The notes: a model not told the origin generated them from the letters alone. DNA of 64,000 nt from Rhizobiaceae bacterium (GCA_029233925.1 JARGOX010000009.1:1-64000); one strand, 5' to 3'. Positions 8,777 through 18,455 are shown, counted from the first letter of the stretch. Numbers and translations: made by a program.

Positions 8777-11380
8777 GTGTCCGAATCCATGCACGGGAAA
8801 GGGAACGATTGTTACATGAACTCTCACGGCCAAATGTCAAAATACAAGCATGTTGGTTGCAATTTCATTCGGTTGAGCGAACTGTCAGATATAGAACCGT
8901 TTTTTGACGAACATTTCTATCGCTTTTCTGATGAAGCGAAAGATGCCGGCATTCGTCCTGTTGAACACTACCTTGTGTTGGGGGAGCGGCAGGGCGCGGC
9001 ACCCAGCAAGGATTTTGACCCGGTATTTTATGCCAGACAATATCCCGATGTTCGCGAATATAATTTTAGCCGCTTCAGGCACTATATCGTCCAGGGGCGT
9101 TCTGCAGGGCGAACCGGGCGCAGCAGGGTGCACGAGGTTGCATTACCGGCAGAACAGATCGATCCGGATCGGCGGACGATTCTGTTGCTTTTTCATGAGG
9201 CAGCGAAATCGGATGCGCCGATACTTGGCTGGAACATTCTCAACGAACTGAAATCACAATACAATGTCGTCGCGGTTGTTATGAAAGGCGGATCAATTGA
9301 AAATGCCATTCGAGCCGATGCGACAGCAACGGTCGAATTGCCCCGTGGCATGAAACTGGGCGGCTATGAGATCAGGCTTCTGGCTCAGAAACTGAAGGAC
9401 GTCTATCGTCCTCGCTATGTTATTGCAAACAGCGCCCTGACGCAGAAGCTGGCCGTTTCACTGGAAGATTGTGGTGTGCCTGTTGTTGCGCTGGTTCACG
9501 AATTCGCATGCGATATGCCGCCTGGCATTTTGAATGACCTTTACGGGAAGGCCTCTCGAATTGTCTTTCCCGCGACAATTGCCGCCCGGGATTCTCAGGA
9601 AAACTGTGTGGCTTTGCGCGGTCGTGCAATCACAATTCTACCCCATGGGCCTTTGAGACTTCCGGGGAAGTCCAAGTCAGCCGCAGCATCTGAAAAGGAA
9701 GAAGGCTCTTTCGTCGCACCTTTTGTGAAGGATGATCGGTTTACGGTTTTCGGGACGGGATCAGTTGCCTATCGCAAAGGTGTCGACCTTTTTGTTGCCA
9801 GCGCTGATTTTCTTTATCGGGAGATGAACCGGCGCGATATTCGTTTCATATGGCTTGGGCCTGTCGACCCAAAAGAAGCGAGTTACAAGATGGCAATCGA
9901 TTTGCAGGTCAAACATTGCAATTTGCAGGGCGTTGTTGAGTTTATCGATGAGGTCGATGATCTGGCACCCTATTTGGGGGGCGCTGATCTTCTGTTCCTG
10001 AGTTCGCGAACGGATTCACTGCCTTGCGTGGCAATGGATGCCCTGTTGCAAGGGATACCAATCACCTGTTTCAACAATGCCAGCGGTATTTCCGATATTC
10101 TGTCAGAACAGGAGAACACCCGGTCATTGGTTGCTCCCTATGCAAGCGTCAGCGGTGCAGCCAGGATCATTGCGCGTGCAATGGACGATCAGGCGAATGT
10201 CAGTTCTGCCTCATCATTACAGAAACAGAAGACAGCCCTGAAGAAAATGGCTGCGGAGCTTTTTGATCTTGCAGCCTACGTGGAAAAAATAGACGAATTC
10301 GGCAATGAGGCCGCTACCCATCTCGATCATATGCAAAAAGAGACCGTCAGAATTCTGGATGCGGGCGTTTTCAACAAGGAATTGTATTTTGGTGATGCCG
10401 GTCAGGCAATGGATGACACAAAGGCGGTCAGCAATTATCTCAATAATCTGCGCTTGAATTGGCCTCTGGCACGCCGGGATACCGGTCGACGTATCCGCCG
10501 CCCTTTGGTGGGGTTCAACCCTTTGATCTATGATTTTAAGAACCCCGTTCAACAGGGTGTTTTCAGGGATCCACTCAGTGCTTTCCTGAACAAGGGAAGC
10601 CCGGCGGGGCCATGGCTTCATCGTGTTTTCGAGCCATCACTGCAATCAGAGCCGTCGAGGTTGAAAGCGGCCATCCATGGACATTTTCATTATCCTGAGC
10701 TGCTGGGGGAATTTCTCAGGTCCCTGGAGATCAATCAGAGCAGGCCGGATCTCTTCATCACAACCACAAGTGAAATGGCGAGGGTTGAGATAAACAGGGA
10801 ATTGGAGCGTAGTGGATGGAGTGCATTTGAGGTCTGGGTGGTTCCCAATCAAGGCCGGGATATATTCCCGTTCATAAAGGAATTGCCTGCGAGATTGGGA
10901 AAAAACTACGATATTGTCGGCCATCTACACGGTAAGAAAAGCAAACACCTGCCCCTCCAAATGGGAACGCGTTGGCGCAATTTTGCCTGGCAACATCTCG
11001 TCGGTGATCAATACCCCATGGTTGACACGATCCTGGCTGCATTTGCAAAACATCCCGACATCGGGCTTGTCTTTCCCGAAGATCCGCATCTCTTTGGCTG
11101 GGAGGTGAATGAAGACAGCGCTACAAGGCTGGCCGTCAGCATGGGTATTGCCATCCCTTTGCCTATCCATTTCGATTTTCCTGTCGGAACCATGTTCTGG
11201 GCAAGGCCTGATGCCTTGCGGCCGTTGTTTGAACTGGACCTGGATTTGTCTGAAATCCCCGCAGAACCTCTGGCCCTGGATGGAACAACTCTCCATGCAC
11301 TTGAGCGGCTGATACCAATGGTGGTGGCCAAGGCAGGATTTGACTATGCGACGACCCATGTCGCGGGTATCAACAGGTAA
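8777..11380 (+). CDS. Multi-domain glycosyltransferase: FD-repeats, GT4-like domain, RgpF domain
   Basis: 867 aa. Residues ~33-115 contain two 'FD..FY......D' units ('FDEHFYRFSDEAKDAG', 'FDPVFYARQYPDV' with 'HY(L/I)V.G'), a repeat common next to rhizobial glycosyltransferases. Residues ~315-440 form a GT4-like domain ('FGTGSVAYRKGVDLFV', 'LSSRTDSLPCVAMDALLQG'). Residues ~577-867 are a rhamnan-synthesis F (RgpF) domain ('PNQGRDIFPFIKEL', 'GHLHGKKSKH', 'PVGTMFWARPDAL'). GTG 8777 is used; ATG at 8789 or 8816 is also possible. It likely assembles part of a deoxyhexose-containing glycan. First gene of the plus-strand array. Confidence 0.8.
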   Translation: MSESMHGKGNDCYMNSHGQMSKYKHVGCNFIRLSELSDIEPFFDEHFYRFSDEAKDAGIRPVEHYLVLGERQGAAPSKDFDPVFYARQYPDVREYNFSRFRHYIVQGRSAGRTGRSRVHEVALPAEQIDPDRRTILLLFHEAAKSDAPILGWNILNELKSQYNVVAVVMKGGSIENAIRADATATVELPRGMKLGGYEIRLLAQKLKDVYRPRYVIANSALTQKLAVSLEDCGVPVVALVHEFACDMPPGILNDLYGKASRIVFPATIAARDSQENCVALRGRAITILPHGPLRLPGKSKSAAASEKEEGSFVAPFVKDDRFTVFGTGSVAYRKGVDLFVASADFLYREMNRRDIRFIWLGPVDPKEASYKMAIDLQVKHCNLQGVVEFIDEVDDLAPYLGGADLLFLSSRTDSLPCVAMDALLQGIPITCFNNASGISDILSEQENTRSLVAPYASVSGAARIIARAMDDQANVSSASSLQKQKTALKKMAAELFDLAAYVEKIDEFGNEAATHLDHMQKETVRILDAGVFNKELYFGDAGQAMDDTKAVSNYLNNLRLNWPLARRDTGRRIRRPLVGFNPLIYDFKNPVQQGVFRDPLSAFLNKGSPAGPWLHRVFEPSLQSEPSRLKAAIHGHFHYPELLGEFLRSLEINQSRPDLFITTTSEMARVEINRELERSGWSAFEVWVVPNQGRDIFPFIKELPARLGKNYDIVGHLHGKKSKHLPLQMGTRWRNFAWQHLVGDQYPMVDTILAAFAKHPDIGLVFPEDPHLFGWEVNEDSATRLAVSMGIAIPLPIHFDFPVGTMFWARPDALRPLFELDLDLSEIPAEPLALDGTTLHALERLIPMVVAKAGFDYATTHVAGINR

Positions 11381-11616
11381 AAGGTGTAAAGGTCCATTTC
11401 ATCGCCATGTATTGAGGGTCCAGGTGGCAGCAAAGCAGAGATTTCAGCTATTGTTGAATATGATGCAAAATGAAAGACAACAAATGCGCTGGGGCATGCG
11501 GCCGGCAACCGGGATGTTCCATTGACCGCGGGTGCACTTGACGACCGGTTAAATATTCGAGGTTGGCGTCACACGCCCCCGGACGGTCGCCTATTTTGGA
11601 CAAGGGTATAATTCTG

Positions 11617-12453
11617 ATGTTGCCGCAAACAAGGGACGCAGACACAATCAGCTCGCCTATTGTAGATGACAACGGTTTTCTTAAGGTAGAGAAATCGCCA
11701 CCTGGCGTGGTCAATGATATCAAATTGGCATTTTTCCTGGCCGTTTATGATGTCAGACACAGATATGCGCGTTCCATTATCGGTCCTTTCTGGATCACCC
11801 TGCAGACAGCATTCTTTGTGGGATGCATTGGCTTCGTCTTCAGTGCAATCTCTGCCGTGAGCACACGGGATTTTCTGCCCTATTTTGCCATCAGCTTCGT
11901 TCTGTGGAGCTTTTTATCCGGTTCGACCAATAATTCGACAACGACCTTGCTGGATGCCGGCGGCTTCATAAAAGATCGCGGTTTACCTGCCTATGTGTTT
12001 TTCCTTCAATGCTTTTTCCGTCACCTGTTATTCCTTGCCCATAATATTGCTGTGCCGATCCTGCTGTTTGTGTTCCTGGGCGGAACGACCTTTTTTCGCG
12101 TCATTGCGGCAATTCCCGGCCTTGTCATCTTCGCGGGCGTGACGCTATGCCTGTCCCTTGTTGTGGGCTCGCTGGCGACACGCTATCGTGACGTTCAGCC
12201 TGTCGTCGAATCCCTGATGAATTTGGCATTTCTGGCTTCTCCCATCATGTGGAAGCCAGATCTGTTGTCCGGGCGTGAATTTTTGTTGCACTACAATCCT
12301 GTCGTGCATCTTCTGGCTGTCTGGCGCGATCCGATGCTCAATGGAGTCATGCCCTGGGGCAGCTTTGCCATTTCGCTGATGTTTCTTGCAGTGCTTGCAT
12401 CCCTGGCATGGTACGCTCTGACGCAACTTCGCAATGCACCTTTCTGGATCTGA
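11617..12453 (+). CDS. ABC-2 type polysaccharide export permease (Wzm/KpsM-like)
   Basis: 278 aa from ATG 11617 (AAGGG ten bases upstream); the ORF track's TTG at 11563 is less likely. Hydrophobic, with about six membrane segments. The N-terminal 'VYDVRHRYARSIIGPFWITLQ' is the classic Wzm/KpsM amphipathic entry before the first helix; later 'LASPIMWKPDLL' and 'YNPVVHLLAVWRDPML' also fit the family. It would form the inner-membrane channel for a lipid-linked glycan with the ATPase encoded 3 bases downstream. The 236-base gap upstream holds no gene I can support and may contain the promoter of the exporter operon. Confidence 0.88.
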   Translation: MLPQTRDADTISSPIVDDNGFLKVEKSPPGVVNDIKLAFFLAVYDVRHRYARSIIGPFWITLQTAFFVGCIGFVFSAISAVSTRDFLPYFAISFVLWSFLSGSTNNSTTTLLDAGGFIKDRGLPAYVFFLQCFFRHLLFLAHNIAVPILLFVFLGGTTFFRVIAAIPGLVIFAGVTLCLSLVVGSLATRYRDVQPVVESLMNLAFLASPIMWKPDLLSGREFLLHYNPVVHLLAVWRDPMLNGVMPWGSFAISLMFLAVLASLAWYALTQLRNAPFWI

Positions 12454-12456
12454 GCA

Positions 12457-13227
12457 ATGGCTTCCATTTCGCTTGAAAATGTCACTCTGGACTATCCGGT
12501 TTTCGACCTGAACGACAAGTCATTGAAGCGACGATTGCTGACGGTCGTTGGCGGGCAACGAGAAAAAGCGTCAGTCATCCGGGCACTTCATGGCATCGAT
12601 CTGGAGATCAAAGCCGGGGAACGGGTCGGTCTTTACGGCCCTAACGGGTCAGGCAAAACGACCCTGTTGCGCACGATTGCAGGCATTTTTCCGATATCGG
12701 GCGGTCATATCAATTCGACCGGCCACATTACGCCCTTGCTCGGCCTGGCCATAGGCGCAAACAAGGAGATTTCTGCCGAGGACAATATCCGGTTGCTGCT
12801 GCGGGTCGATGGTATCAAACCGACTGCGGATGTGGTCGATTCCATCTGGGATTTCACCGAACTCAAGGACAAGATGCGAAGATTGCCGTTGAGAACCTTC
12901 TCATCTGGTATGTTGATGCGGGTATTGTTCTCCGTATCCACGGCTTTTTCACCGGAGATTCTGCTGCTCGACGAGTGGCTGAGCGTCGTTGACAAAACGT
13001 TCAGCAAAAAAGCCGAGCAGCGCATGGAGGATCTGGTGTCACGGACCAAAATCCTGGTGATTGCCTCCCACAACATCAATATGCTGGAACGGGTTTGCAC
13101 CAGGATCGTGTGTCTGGATGAGGGGCGAATCATTTCCGACGAACCTGTCGTTGCCAAGCCCAAAGTTGAAGAACCTCTGGAAGCCGCAGTGCATGATTCG
13201 GCAATAACATCGCAGGGTCTGTCGTGA
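12457..13227 (+). CDS. Polysaccharide export ABC transporter ATPase (Wzt/KpsT-like)
   Basis: 256 aa. Walker A 'GLYGPNGSGKTTLLRT', the signature loop in the polysaccharide-exporter form 'RTFSSGMLMRVLFS' instead of LSGGQ, and Walker B 'EILLLDEWLSVVD'. These variants are diagnostic of Wzt/KpsT/TagH ATPases. It lacks the C-terminal carbohydrate-binding domain of O-antigen Wzt proteins; only ~25 residues follow the ATPase core, so cargo selection must lie elsewhere (KpsT-like). It starts 3 bases after the permease stop codon and its stop overlaps the next start (GTGA). Confidence 0.9.
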   Translation: MASISLENVTLDYPVFDLNDKSLKRRLLTVVGGQREKASVIRALHGIDLEIKAGERVGLYGPNGSGKTTLLRTIAGIFPISGGHINSTGHITPLLGLAIGANKEISAEDNIRLLLRVDGIKPTADVVDSIWDFTELKDKMRRLPLRTFSSGMLMRVLFSVSTAFSPEILLLDEWLSVVDKTFSKKAEQRMEDLVSRTKILVIASHNINMLERVCTRIVCLDEGRIISDEPVVAKPKVEEPLEAAVHDSAITSQGLS

Positions 13228-14312
13228 CGACGATCCATATTCACGCCCGCGACATTGTTCGCCATGACGCAGTCGGAAATTTCGCGTGCCAATCGGCATT
13301 GTTGGCTCAAAGCGCTGGCTATGTTGTGCGGTTATGGGCGGAGAATTTTGGTGAAAATTGCGCACCGTGCAGCATTGAGAACCGGAAGTATTTTGGCGAA
13401 TCGATTCAACCGGATGATCTGGTTTTCTTCAACCACTCCATTCACGATCCAATGCTTGAGGACATCATTGCGCTGCCCAATCGCAAACTTGTCTATTTTC
13501 ACAATATCACGCCACCGCAATTCCTCTCCGAGACCGATGGACGCACTGCCGAGAATTGCCGCAGGGGCCTTGAGCAGCGTCGGCTACTGGCCGCCTTCGA
13601 TGGTATCCTGGCTAATTCACGCGCAACAGCCGATTGTCTGCTAGAGGGCTTTGATCCGGTTGAACGTGCGCGTTGGCAGGGCAGGGTCGTTGTCTGTCCC
13701 CCTTTGATCCATGCTGATCGCTGGAAGCAGGTCAAGGCGTGTAATCTGCCGGCATCGCCCGAACGCCGGCATTTTCTTTACGTGGGTCGTCTGGTGGCAA
13801 ACAAGGGTATTCTGGAATTGCTGGAGGTTCTCGACGATCTGTCAGCGAATATGCCTGACATTGCCGTCGACATCGTTGGTGGTCCGCCTGATGGCGCCTA
13901 TTTTGAAACGCTCACACAAAGGGTCCGGCAAACCGAGGAGACATTCGGGGTCCCGTTTTCCTTTTATCATGGGATCAGCGATGGCCTTTTGAAGGCGCTT
14001 TACCAGCGTTCTACAGCCTGTATCACGCATTCCAAACATGAGGGATTTTGCATTCCGGCACTCGATGCGCTGGCTTTCGACAAGCCGATGTTCACCCCAC
14101 CTTTACCTGCGGTGCTGGAACTTCTGGGGCAGGCGGCTTTGCCTCTGCCTGATGACGATAGGCGCAAGGCGGCCTTGATGATCGAGCGGTTCCTCAACCA
14201 TGGCGACCATGCAGCCCATGCGAGGCTGCGTCAGGAGCGTTTCGGTCAATTGCGGTTGCTGGCCAATGGTGACTTGCTGCTGCAGGCAATCAATGATCTG
14301 GGAGCTGCATGA
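13224..14312 (+). CDS. Glycosyltransferase, GT4-like
   Basis: 362 aa. The C-terminal Rossmann half reads 'HFLYVGRLVANKGILELLE' (GT4 beta-alpha start), 'VDIVGGPPDG', and the donor-binding 'ITHSKHEGFCIPALDALAF' with the E-x7-E-like spacing. The N-terminal acceptor half begins 'IHIHARDIVRHDAVGNFA'. The GTG start overlaps the TGA of the ATPase gene, indicating translational coupling. Its role is to add a sugar to the glycan exported by the adjacent ABC transporter; specificity unknown. Confidence 0.85.
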   Translation: MTTIHIHARDIVRHDAVGNFACQSALLAQSAGYVVRLWAENFGENCAPCSIENRKYFGESIQPDDLVFFNHSIHDPMLEDIIALPNRKLVYFHNITPPQFLSETDGRTAENCRRGLEQRRLLAAFDGILANSRATADCLLEGFDPVERARWQGRVVVCPPLIHADRWKQVKACNLPASPERRHFLYVGRLVANKGILELLEVLDDLSANMPDIAVDIVGGPPDGAYFETLTQRVRQTEETFGVPFSFYHGISDGLLKALYQRSTACITHSKHEGFCIPALDALAFDKPMFTPPLPAVLELLGQAALPLPDDDRRKAALMIERFLNHGDHAAHARLRQERFGQLRLLANGDLLLQAINDLGAA

Positions 14313-15289
14313 TGCGTGTCGTCTATGCGACCTATCCATGGGCATTTGAAACGCCGGGTGGTGGTGAAATTCAAATGCTGAAATATGAAGAATATCTGCT
14401 GCAGGCAGGACTGGATATCAAGCGCCACGATTCCTGGCTCGGTGATCTTGGCAAGGCGGATGTCGTGCATTTTTTCTCCTGCATGGGCGGCTCTGGCCAC
14501 TTTTGCAGATATGTAAAGTCGCGAGGTATTCCGCTCGTCATTTCCGCCAGCCTCTGGCTGACCGAAGAAACAAAACATTTGTATCCAGTTGAAGAAATCA
14601 CTGCGCAGCTTTCGCTGGCGGATGCAATTGTCACCAATGGTGACATTGAAAGCGATCAACTCGCCTCCGTGTTGGACCTGCCGCGCGAACGGTTTCATAC
14701 GGTGCGCAACGCCTGTGATCCCTGGTTCGCCGTACCGGTCGAACCCGAGATGTTCCGCGCTGCCTTCGGCATAGAGGGTCCGTTCGCGTTGCATGTGGGC
14801 AATGTCGAGCCACGCAAGAACCAATTGGCGCTGATCCATGCGGCGAAGCAGGCAGGAAAATCGTTGGTTTTTCTGGGGCATGTTCGCAACGGTGTTTATG
14901 CTGGCCAATGTCTTGCCGCTGCTGGGGACCATGTGCGTTATCTGGGAGCCATAGCGCACGAGAGCCCGATGCTGCGGTCTGCCTATGCTGCCTGTGAGGT
15001 CTTTTGTCTGCCTTCAACGCTTGAAACCCCCGGACTCGCGGCTCTGGAGGCTGCCGCTGCGGGGGCGCGTCTTGTTGTGACGGGTGAGGGCTCGACACAC
15101 GAGTATTTCGGTGAGGATGCGTATTATGTCAACGGCAGCGATGTGGATGAAATTGCTGCGGCGCTTGTTGCGTCGTCCATTGCGCCAGCAACGGAAAATC
15201 TGAAACGCCGTGTAGTCTCGCAATTTACGTGGGACAAGGCCGTCGAACCGTTGCAGGATCTTTACAAGATGCTGACCAGGACGCGTTGA
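14309..15289 (+). CDS. Glycosyltransferase, GT4-like
   Basis: 326 aa. Starts 'MMRVVYATYPWAFETPGGGE', the typical first strand plus glycine-rich acceptor loop. The C-terminal half has 'ALHVGNVEPRKNQLALI' and 'FCLPSTLETPGLAALEAAAAG', the donor-binding E...E motif region. The start overlaps the preceding stop codon (ATGATG within TGCATGATG), so it is coupled to the upstream glycosyltransferase. Shorter than many GT4 enzymes but both lobes are present. Confidence 0.85.
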   Translation: MMRVVYATYPWAFETPGGGEIQMLKYEEYLLQAGLDIKRHDSWLGDLGKADVVHFFSCMGGSGHFCRYVKSRGIPLVISASLWLTEETKHLYPVEEITAQLSLADAIVTNGDIESDQLASVLDLPRERFHTVRNACDPWFAVPVEPEMFRAAFGIEGPFALHVGNVEPRKNQLALIHAAKQAGKSLVFLGHVRNGVYAGQCLAAAGDHVRYLGAIAHESPMLRSAYAACEVFCLPSTLETPGLAALEAAAAGARLVVTGEGSTHEYFGEDAYYVNGSDVDEIAAALVASSIAPATENLKRRVVSQFTWDKAVEPLQDLYKMLTRTR

Positions 15290-15347
15290 CAGTCCCGTTT
15301 GAATGCCGATAGGACACCCAGGCAATGACTCCAGAGATTGGCTCTAA

Positions 15348-16724
15348 ATGATATTCAGTGTCCTTCGAAACGCTGCTCGTGGAGCAATGGCAACTGTCAT
15401 TGTCTATCCCTTGACGGAACGCTACGAAGCACGCGATATCCGCAGCAAAACGAAATGGGTGCGCAAGGAAATAGACCGGCCTGTTGCCGAGCGCCGCGCG
15501 CGGGCCGCCGCACGCCTTGCCCAGGCCGTACGTTTCGCAGGTGCAACTGTGCCTTACTACCGTGACCTCTTTTCTTCCATTGGTTTTGACCCGGATAAAA
15601 TCGATGGGGATACCCGGTATCTGGAAGATCTGCCCTATCTGACCAAGGATATCATCCGTGAACAGGGCGATCGACTGTTGAGCGACAACCGCGGGGATGA
15701 GCGGATCCACATTGCCCGCACAGGTGGATCAACCGGACCATCGGCCGAAATCCACTATGATCAGGCGGCAGCAGACTGGTCGTCTGCCGTTACCCGGGAA
15801 AGCCGCCGCCGCATCGGCAATACCCATTGGCGCAGTGAACTTCATTTTGCCTCCAGTTTTCCTGAGGTCTTCCCCTGGCGCGATCGCCTGCGAGAGCAGG
15901 TTAAATGTTTTGCGATGAATCGCGACAATATCTTTTTCGAGAATTTTTCGAGCCAGGAGCTCGAGCGGATCTGGCGAAAAATGAAGTCAATCCGCCCACA
16001 TCTGGTGCATGCGCACCCGTCCACAGTTGATCAGTTGGCCGCCCATGTGGAGGCAACACGGGGCCGCGACAAGGGATTTGCCGTGTTTGAATCGTCAGGA
16101 GAGCTGTTGGAAACAACCCAGCGTGCCAGGATCGAACGTGTGCTGAAATGTCGGGTAATCAATCGATATGGTCTGGCAGAAGCAGGTGTTGTTGCCTATC
16201 AGCTTGATCCCGACAATACCGACATGTCTTTCCACGATTTTTTTGCCTGGCCGGAATTACGACCGGATGCAGAGGTTGGATTGGACAATGTTCCGGATGG
16301 GGCAGGCAGCTGTGAACTGGTTATTACGCCGCTCTTCAATCGCTTGATGCCATTGCTGCGTTATCGCACAGGTGACAATGTGGTCTTGTCGAATGGAGCC
16401 AATGGCCTGGCCATCCCTCGAATGATCGGCCGGGTTCATGATGTCGTCATGCTGGCAGGCAAGCCGTTGCCCACCCACTATATTCAGGACGTTCTTGATC
16501 GTGTTGGTGGCATTCGTGAATTCCAGATCCAGATGAGAAATGACAAGCCGGTCTTCCGGTTGGTACCCGAAGACGGTGCCGACACCACTGCCATCAAGGA
16601 ACGTATTGCTTCGTGGTGGGCCGAGGCTGTCGATGTCGAGTTCATCGCGCTTGACGCATTGATCCGGGTAGGTGCACGGCAGAAATTCAGGCATGTTGTG
16701 CCCGAACAGGTGTCCAGCCTTTGA
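15348..16724 (+). CDS. PaaK/CapK-family adenylate-forming enzyme
   Basis: 458 aa, phenylacetate-CoA ligase superfamily. The phosphate-binding loop 'ARTGGSTGPSAEIHYD' lies at ~121-136; 'INRYGLAEAG' and 'LLRYRTGDNVVLS' are the A5- and A8-type motifs. Such proteins in capsule loci (CapK-like) are thought to activate a carboxylate as adenylate/CoA ester, perhaps to modify the glycan or its precursor. The substrate is not readable. It sits 58 bases after a glycosyltransferase and its stop overlaps the next start (TTGA). Confidence in the family is high, in the exact role low. Confidence 0.82.
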   Translation: MIFSVLRNAARGAMATVIVYPLTERYEARDIRSKTKWVRKEIDRPVAERRARAAARLAQAVRFAGATVPYYRDLFSSIGFDPDKIDGDTRYLEDLPYLTKDIIREQGDRLLSDNRGDERIHIARTGGSTGPSAEIHYDQAAADWSSAVTRESRRRIGNTHWRSELHFASSFPEVFPWRDRLREQVKCFAMNRDNIFFENFSSQELERIWRKMKSIRPHLVHAHPSTVDQLAAHVEATRGRDKGFAVFESSGELLETTQRARIERVLKCRVINRYGLAEAGVVAYQLDPDNTDMSFHDFFAWPELRPDAEVGLDNVPDGAGSCELVITPLFNRLMPLLRYRTGDNVVLSNGANGLAIPRMIGRVHDVVMLAGKPLPTHYIQDVLDRVGGIREFQIQMRNDKPVFRLVPEDGADTTAIKERIASWWAEAVDVEFIALDALIRVGARQKFRHVVPEQVSSL

Positions 16725-18310
16725 TTATTCTTTTCGAAGGAACCAGGAACGATTCTGCGACACAGATTGTGGCGTTGGCCTTGCGTCGTTCAGTCACCAA
16801 AGGTCTCGTGACGATCGCTTCGGATGATGACCCGGCTTTGATCTGCAATGGTGGTGTTTATGTTTTCATCTCGCCGAGCAGCAGCCAGGCACCTCTGGTG
16901 GCCAAGGCCCGGCGGATGCATGCCAAGATTCTGCTGTTGGGTGCGTTGCCGGTGGAGATCACGGCGTTGTGCGGCTTAAGCGCACCGGAACCGCTGGGCA
17001 AAGAGTGGGCACAGGCCAGCACCTGTGCTCCGGCGCCGGTCCATTCGACGGCGCAATCGGCAGCCATGGTGCAGTGGAAACAGCATGCACTGGCGGCAGC
17101 GTCACCCTTCACCATGCGACCTTTCCTGCGATACGATTTTGCTGATGAATGGAACAATCTGGGTTATGGCCGCATAACGAGCGATGGCGGTCCCTGGTCG
17201 ATGGCGATGGCGTGTCAGAGGACGGATGCAACCATACTTGCCTCGGCGCGTGTACCTGGCGTGGTGGAAAATCTGCCTTTTGTAACGCTGCTGGAGAATG
17301 ACTCTGCGTCCTTGCTTTGGTGGAATCGTGCGGTGGGACCGGTCGATAGTGCAGAATGGGCTGTTATCGAGACATTTCTGGCCGATTGGCGCCCTCATGA
17401 CAGACCATGCGTGCCGGTGATTTGCGAGATTCCCCATGGGTATGATGCGGCGATCACCATGCGTCTCGATTGCGATGAAGACATTGCATCGGCAAGGCCG
17501 CTGTTCGAACTCTATCGCGACCGGGGTCTGCCGTTTTCGCTTGCTGTCAAGACCGATCAGGATGACGGGGACCACCACATTTCTCTTCTGAAAGACGTGA
17601 TTGCAGCGGGTGGTTCTGTGCTGTCGCATTCCGTATCCCATGCACCGCGCTGGGGTGGTTCGGATGAAGCCTGTTACGCAGAAGCGCGTCTCTCGTCGGA
17701 CTGGCTGGAAGCGCGCATTCCCGGTTTGAAAGTGCGCCATGCTGTCTCGCCATTCCATCAAAACCCCGCCTATGTGCCCAATGCCCTTGGGCGCGCAGGC
17801 TTGAGCGGCTTCATTGGTGGCATTATTGCCAACGACCCCGAAATGCTGCTGGCAAAAGGTGGTGTCGTGCCAGACTCCTCTAACGATGTGGTCAGTCACA
17901 GCCAGCAATGCATGCTGCATGGTGATTGTATTCTCGCTGATGGTGATCCGCTTGCGATCAACAAGCAGGCATTTGTCTCAGCCCGGCGTGCCGGCAGCAT
18001 ATTCGGTTACCTTGATCATCCTTTTTCACTGCGCTATGATTACGGGTGGGGATCGGAAGAACATCGCCTGTCGCATCATATTGAATTCATGGATTTTTTT
18101 GAACAAGAAATGGGTGACCGGGCGACGCTCTGGCTCAATGAGGATGATGTGCTGGACTGGATTGCCGCCAAGATGCGCCTGACCCTGCGGCAGACATTCA
18201 GCGGTTTTGAACTCGCAGCTGGCGATGCCACCACGTCCCTTGGCGATCTTTCCTTCGCAGTTCGGTGGCGCGGAACAGCGGTAAGTCTATCGGAGTTTGT
18301 CGATGGTTGA
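16721..18310 (+). CDS. Polysaccharide deacetylase-like protein (NodB fold)
   Basis: 529 aa. The C-terminal part has NodB-type metal-site motifs: 'AITMRLDCDED' (~243-253, Asp pair) and 'VLSHSVSHAPRW' (~299-310, the H-x3-H box), so a catalytically competent deacetylase is plausible. The N-terminal ~230 residues are unlike any domain I recognise. The chosen TTG start overlaps the upstream TGA; the reading frame opens exactly there, but a downstream start cannot be excluded. Cellular location is uncertain because no signal peptide is visible. It probably removes acetyl (or N-acetyl) groups from the glycan or its precursor. Confidence 0.7.
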   Translation: MIILFEGTRNDSATQIVALALRRSVTKGLVTIASDDDPALICNGGVYVFISPSSSQAPLVAKARRMHAKILLLGALPVEITALCGLSAPEPLGKEWAQASTCAPAPVHSTAQSAAMVQWKQHALAAASPFTMRPFLRYDFADEWNNLGYGRITSDGGPWSMAMACQRTDATILASARVPGVVENLPFVTLLENDSASLLWWNRAVGPVDSAEWAVIETFLADWRPHDRPCVPVICEIPHGYDAAITMRLDCDEDIASARPLFELYRDRGLPFSLAVKTDQDDGDHHISLLKDVIAAGGSVLSHSVSHAPRWGGSDEACYAEARLSSDWLEARIPGLKVRHAVSPFHQNPAYVPNALGRAGLSGFIGGIIANDPEMLLAKGGVVPDSSNDVVSHSQQCMLHGDCILADGDPLAINKQAFVSARRAGSIFGYLDHPFSLRYDYGWGSEEHRLSHHIEFMDFFEQEMGDRATLWLNEDDVLDWIAAKMRLTLRQTFSGFELAAGDATTSLGDLSFAVRWRGTAVSLSEFVDG

Positions 18311-18455
18311 GGACAGTATGCGCCACGCAATGGTGATCCTTTCGCCGACCGAAGAATTGTTGAGCCTCTTTCATAAGGCCTGGCTGCAAACATGCGCAAA
18401 GCCCTGCTGCATCGGCATTGCGACCGATCCTGCGGTGAGGGAGCAAATGTTGTGA
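18303..18455 (+). CDS. Small 50-aa ORF in the polysaccharide operon (missed by ORF track)
   Basis: ATG 18303 to TGA 18455, 50 aa, in the gap between the deacetylase-like gene and the next glycosyltransferase. It overlaps the upstream stop by 8 bases (ATGGTTGA) and its own TGA overlaps the downstream GTG (GTGA), the same junction style as the rest of the operon. The product starts 'MVEDSMRHAMVILSPTEELL', has adjacent cysteines ('KPCCIG') and no membrane segment. No family recognised. It could be a real small protein, a remnant of a larger gene, or merely a coupling ORF. Confidence 0.45.
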   Translation: MVEDSMRHAMVILSPTEELLSLFHKAWLQTCAKPCCIGIATDPAVREQML

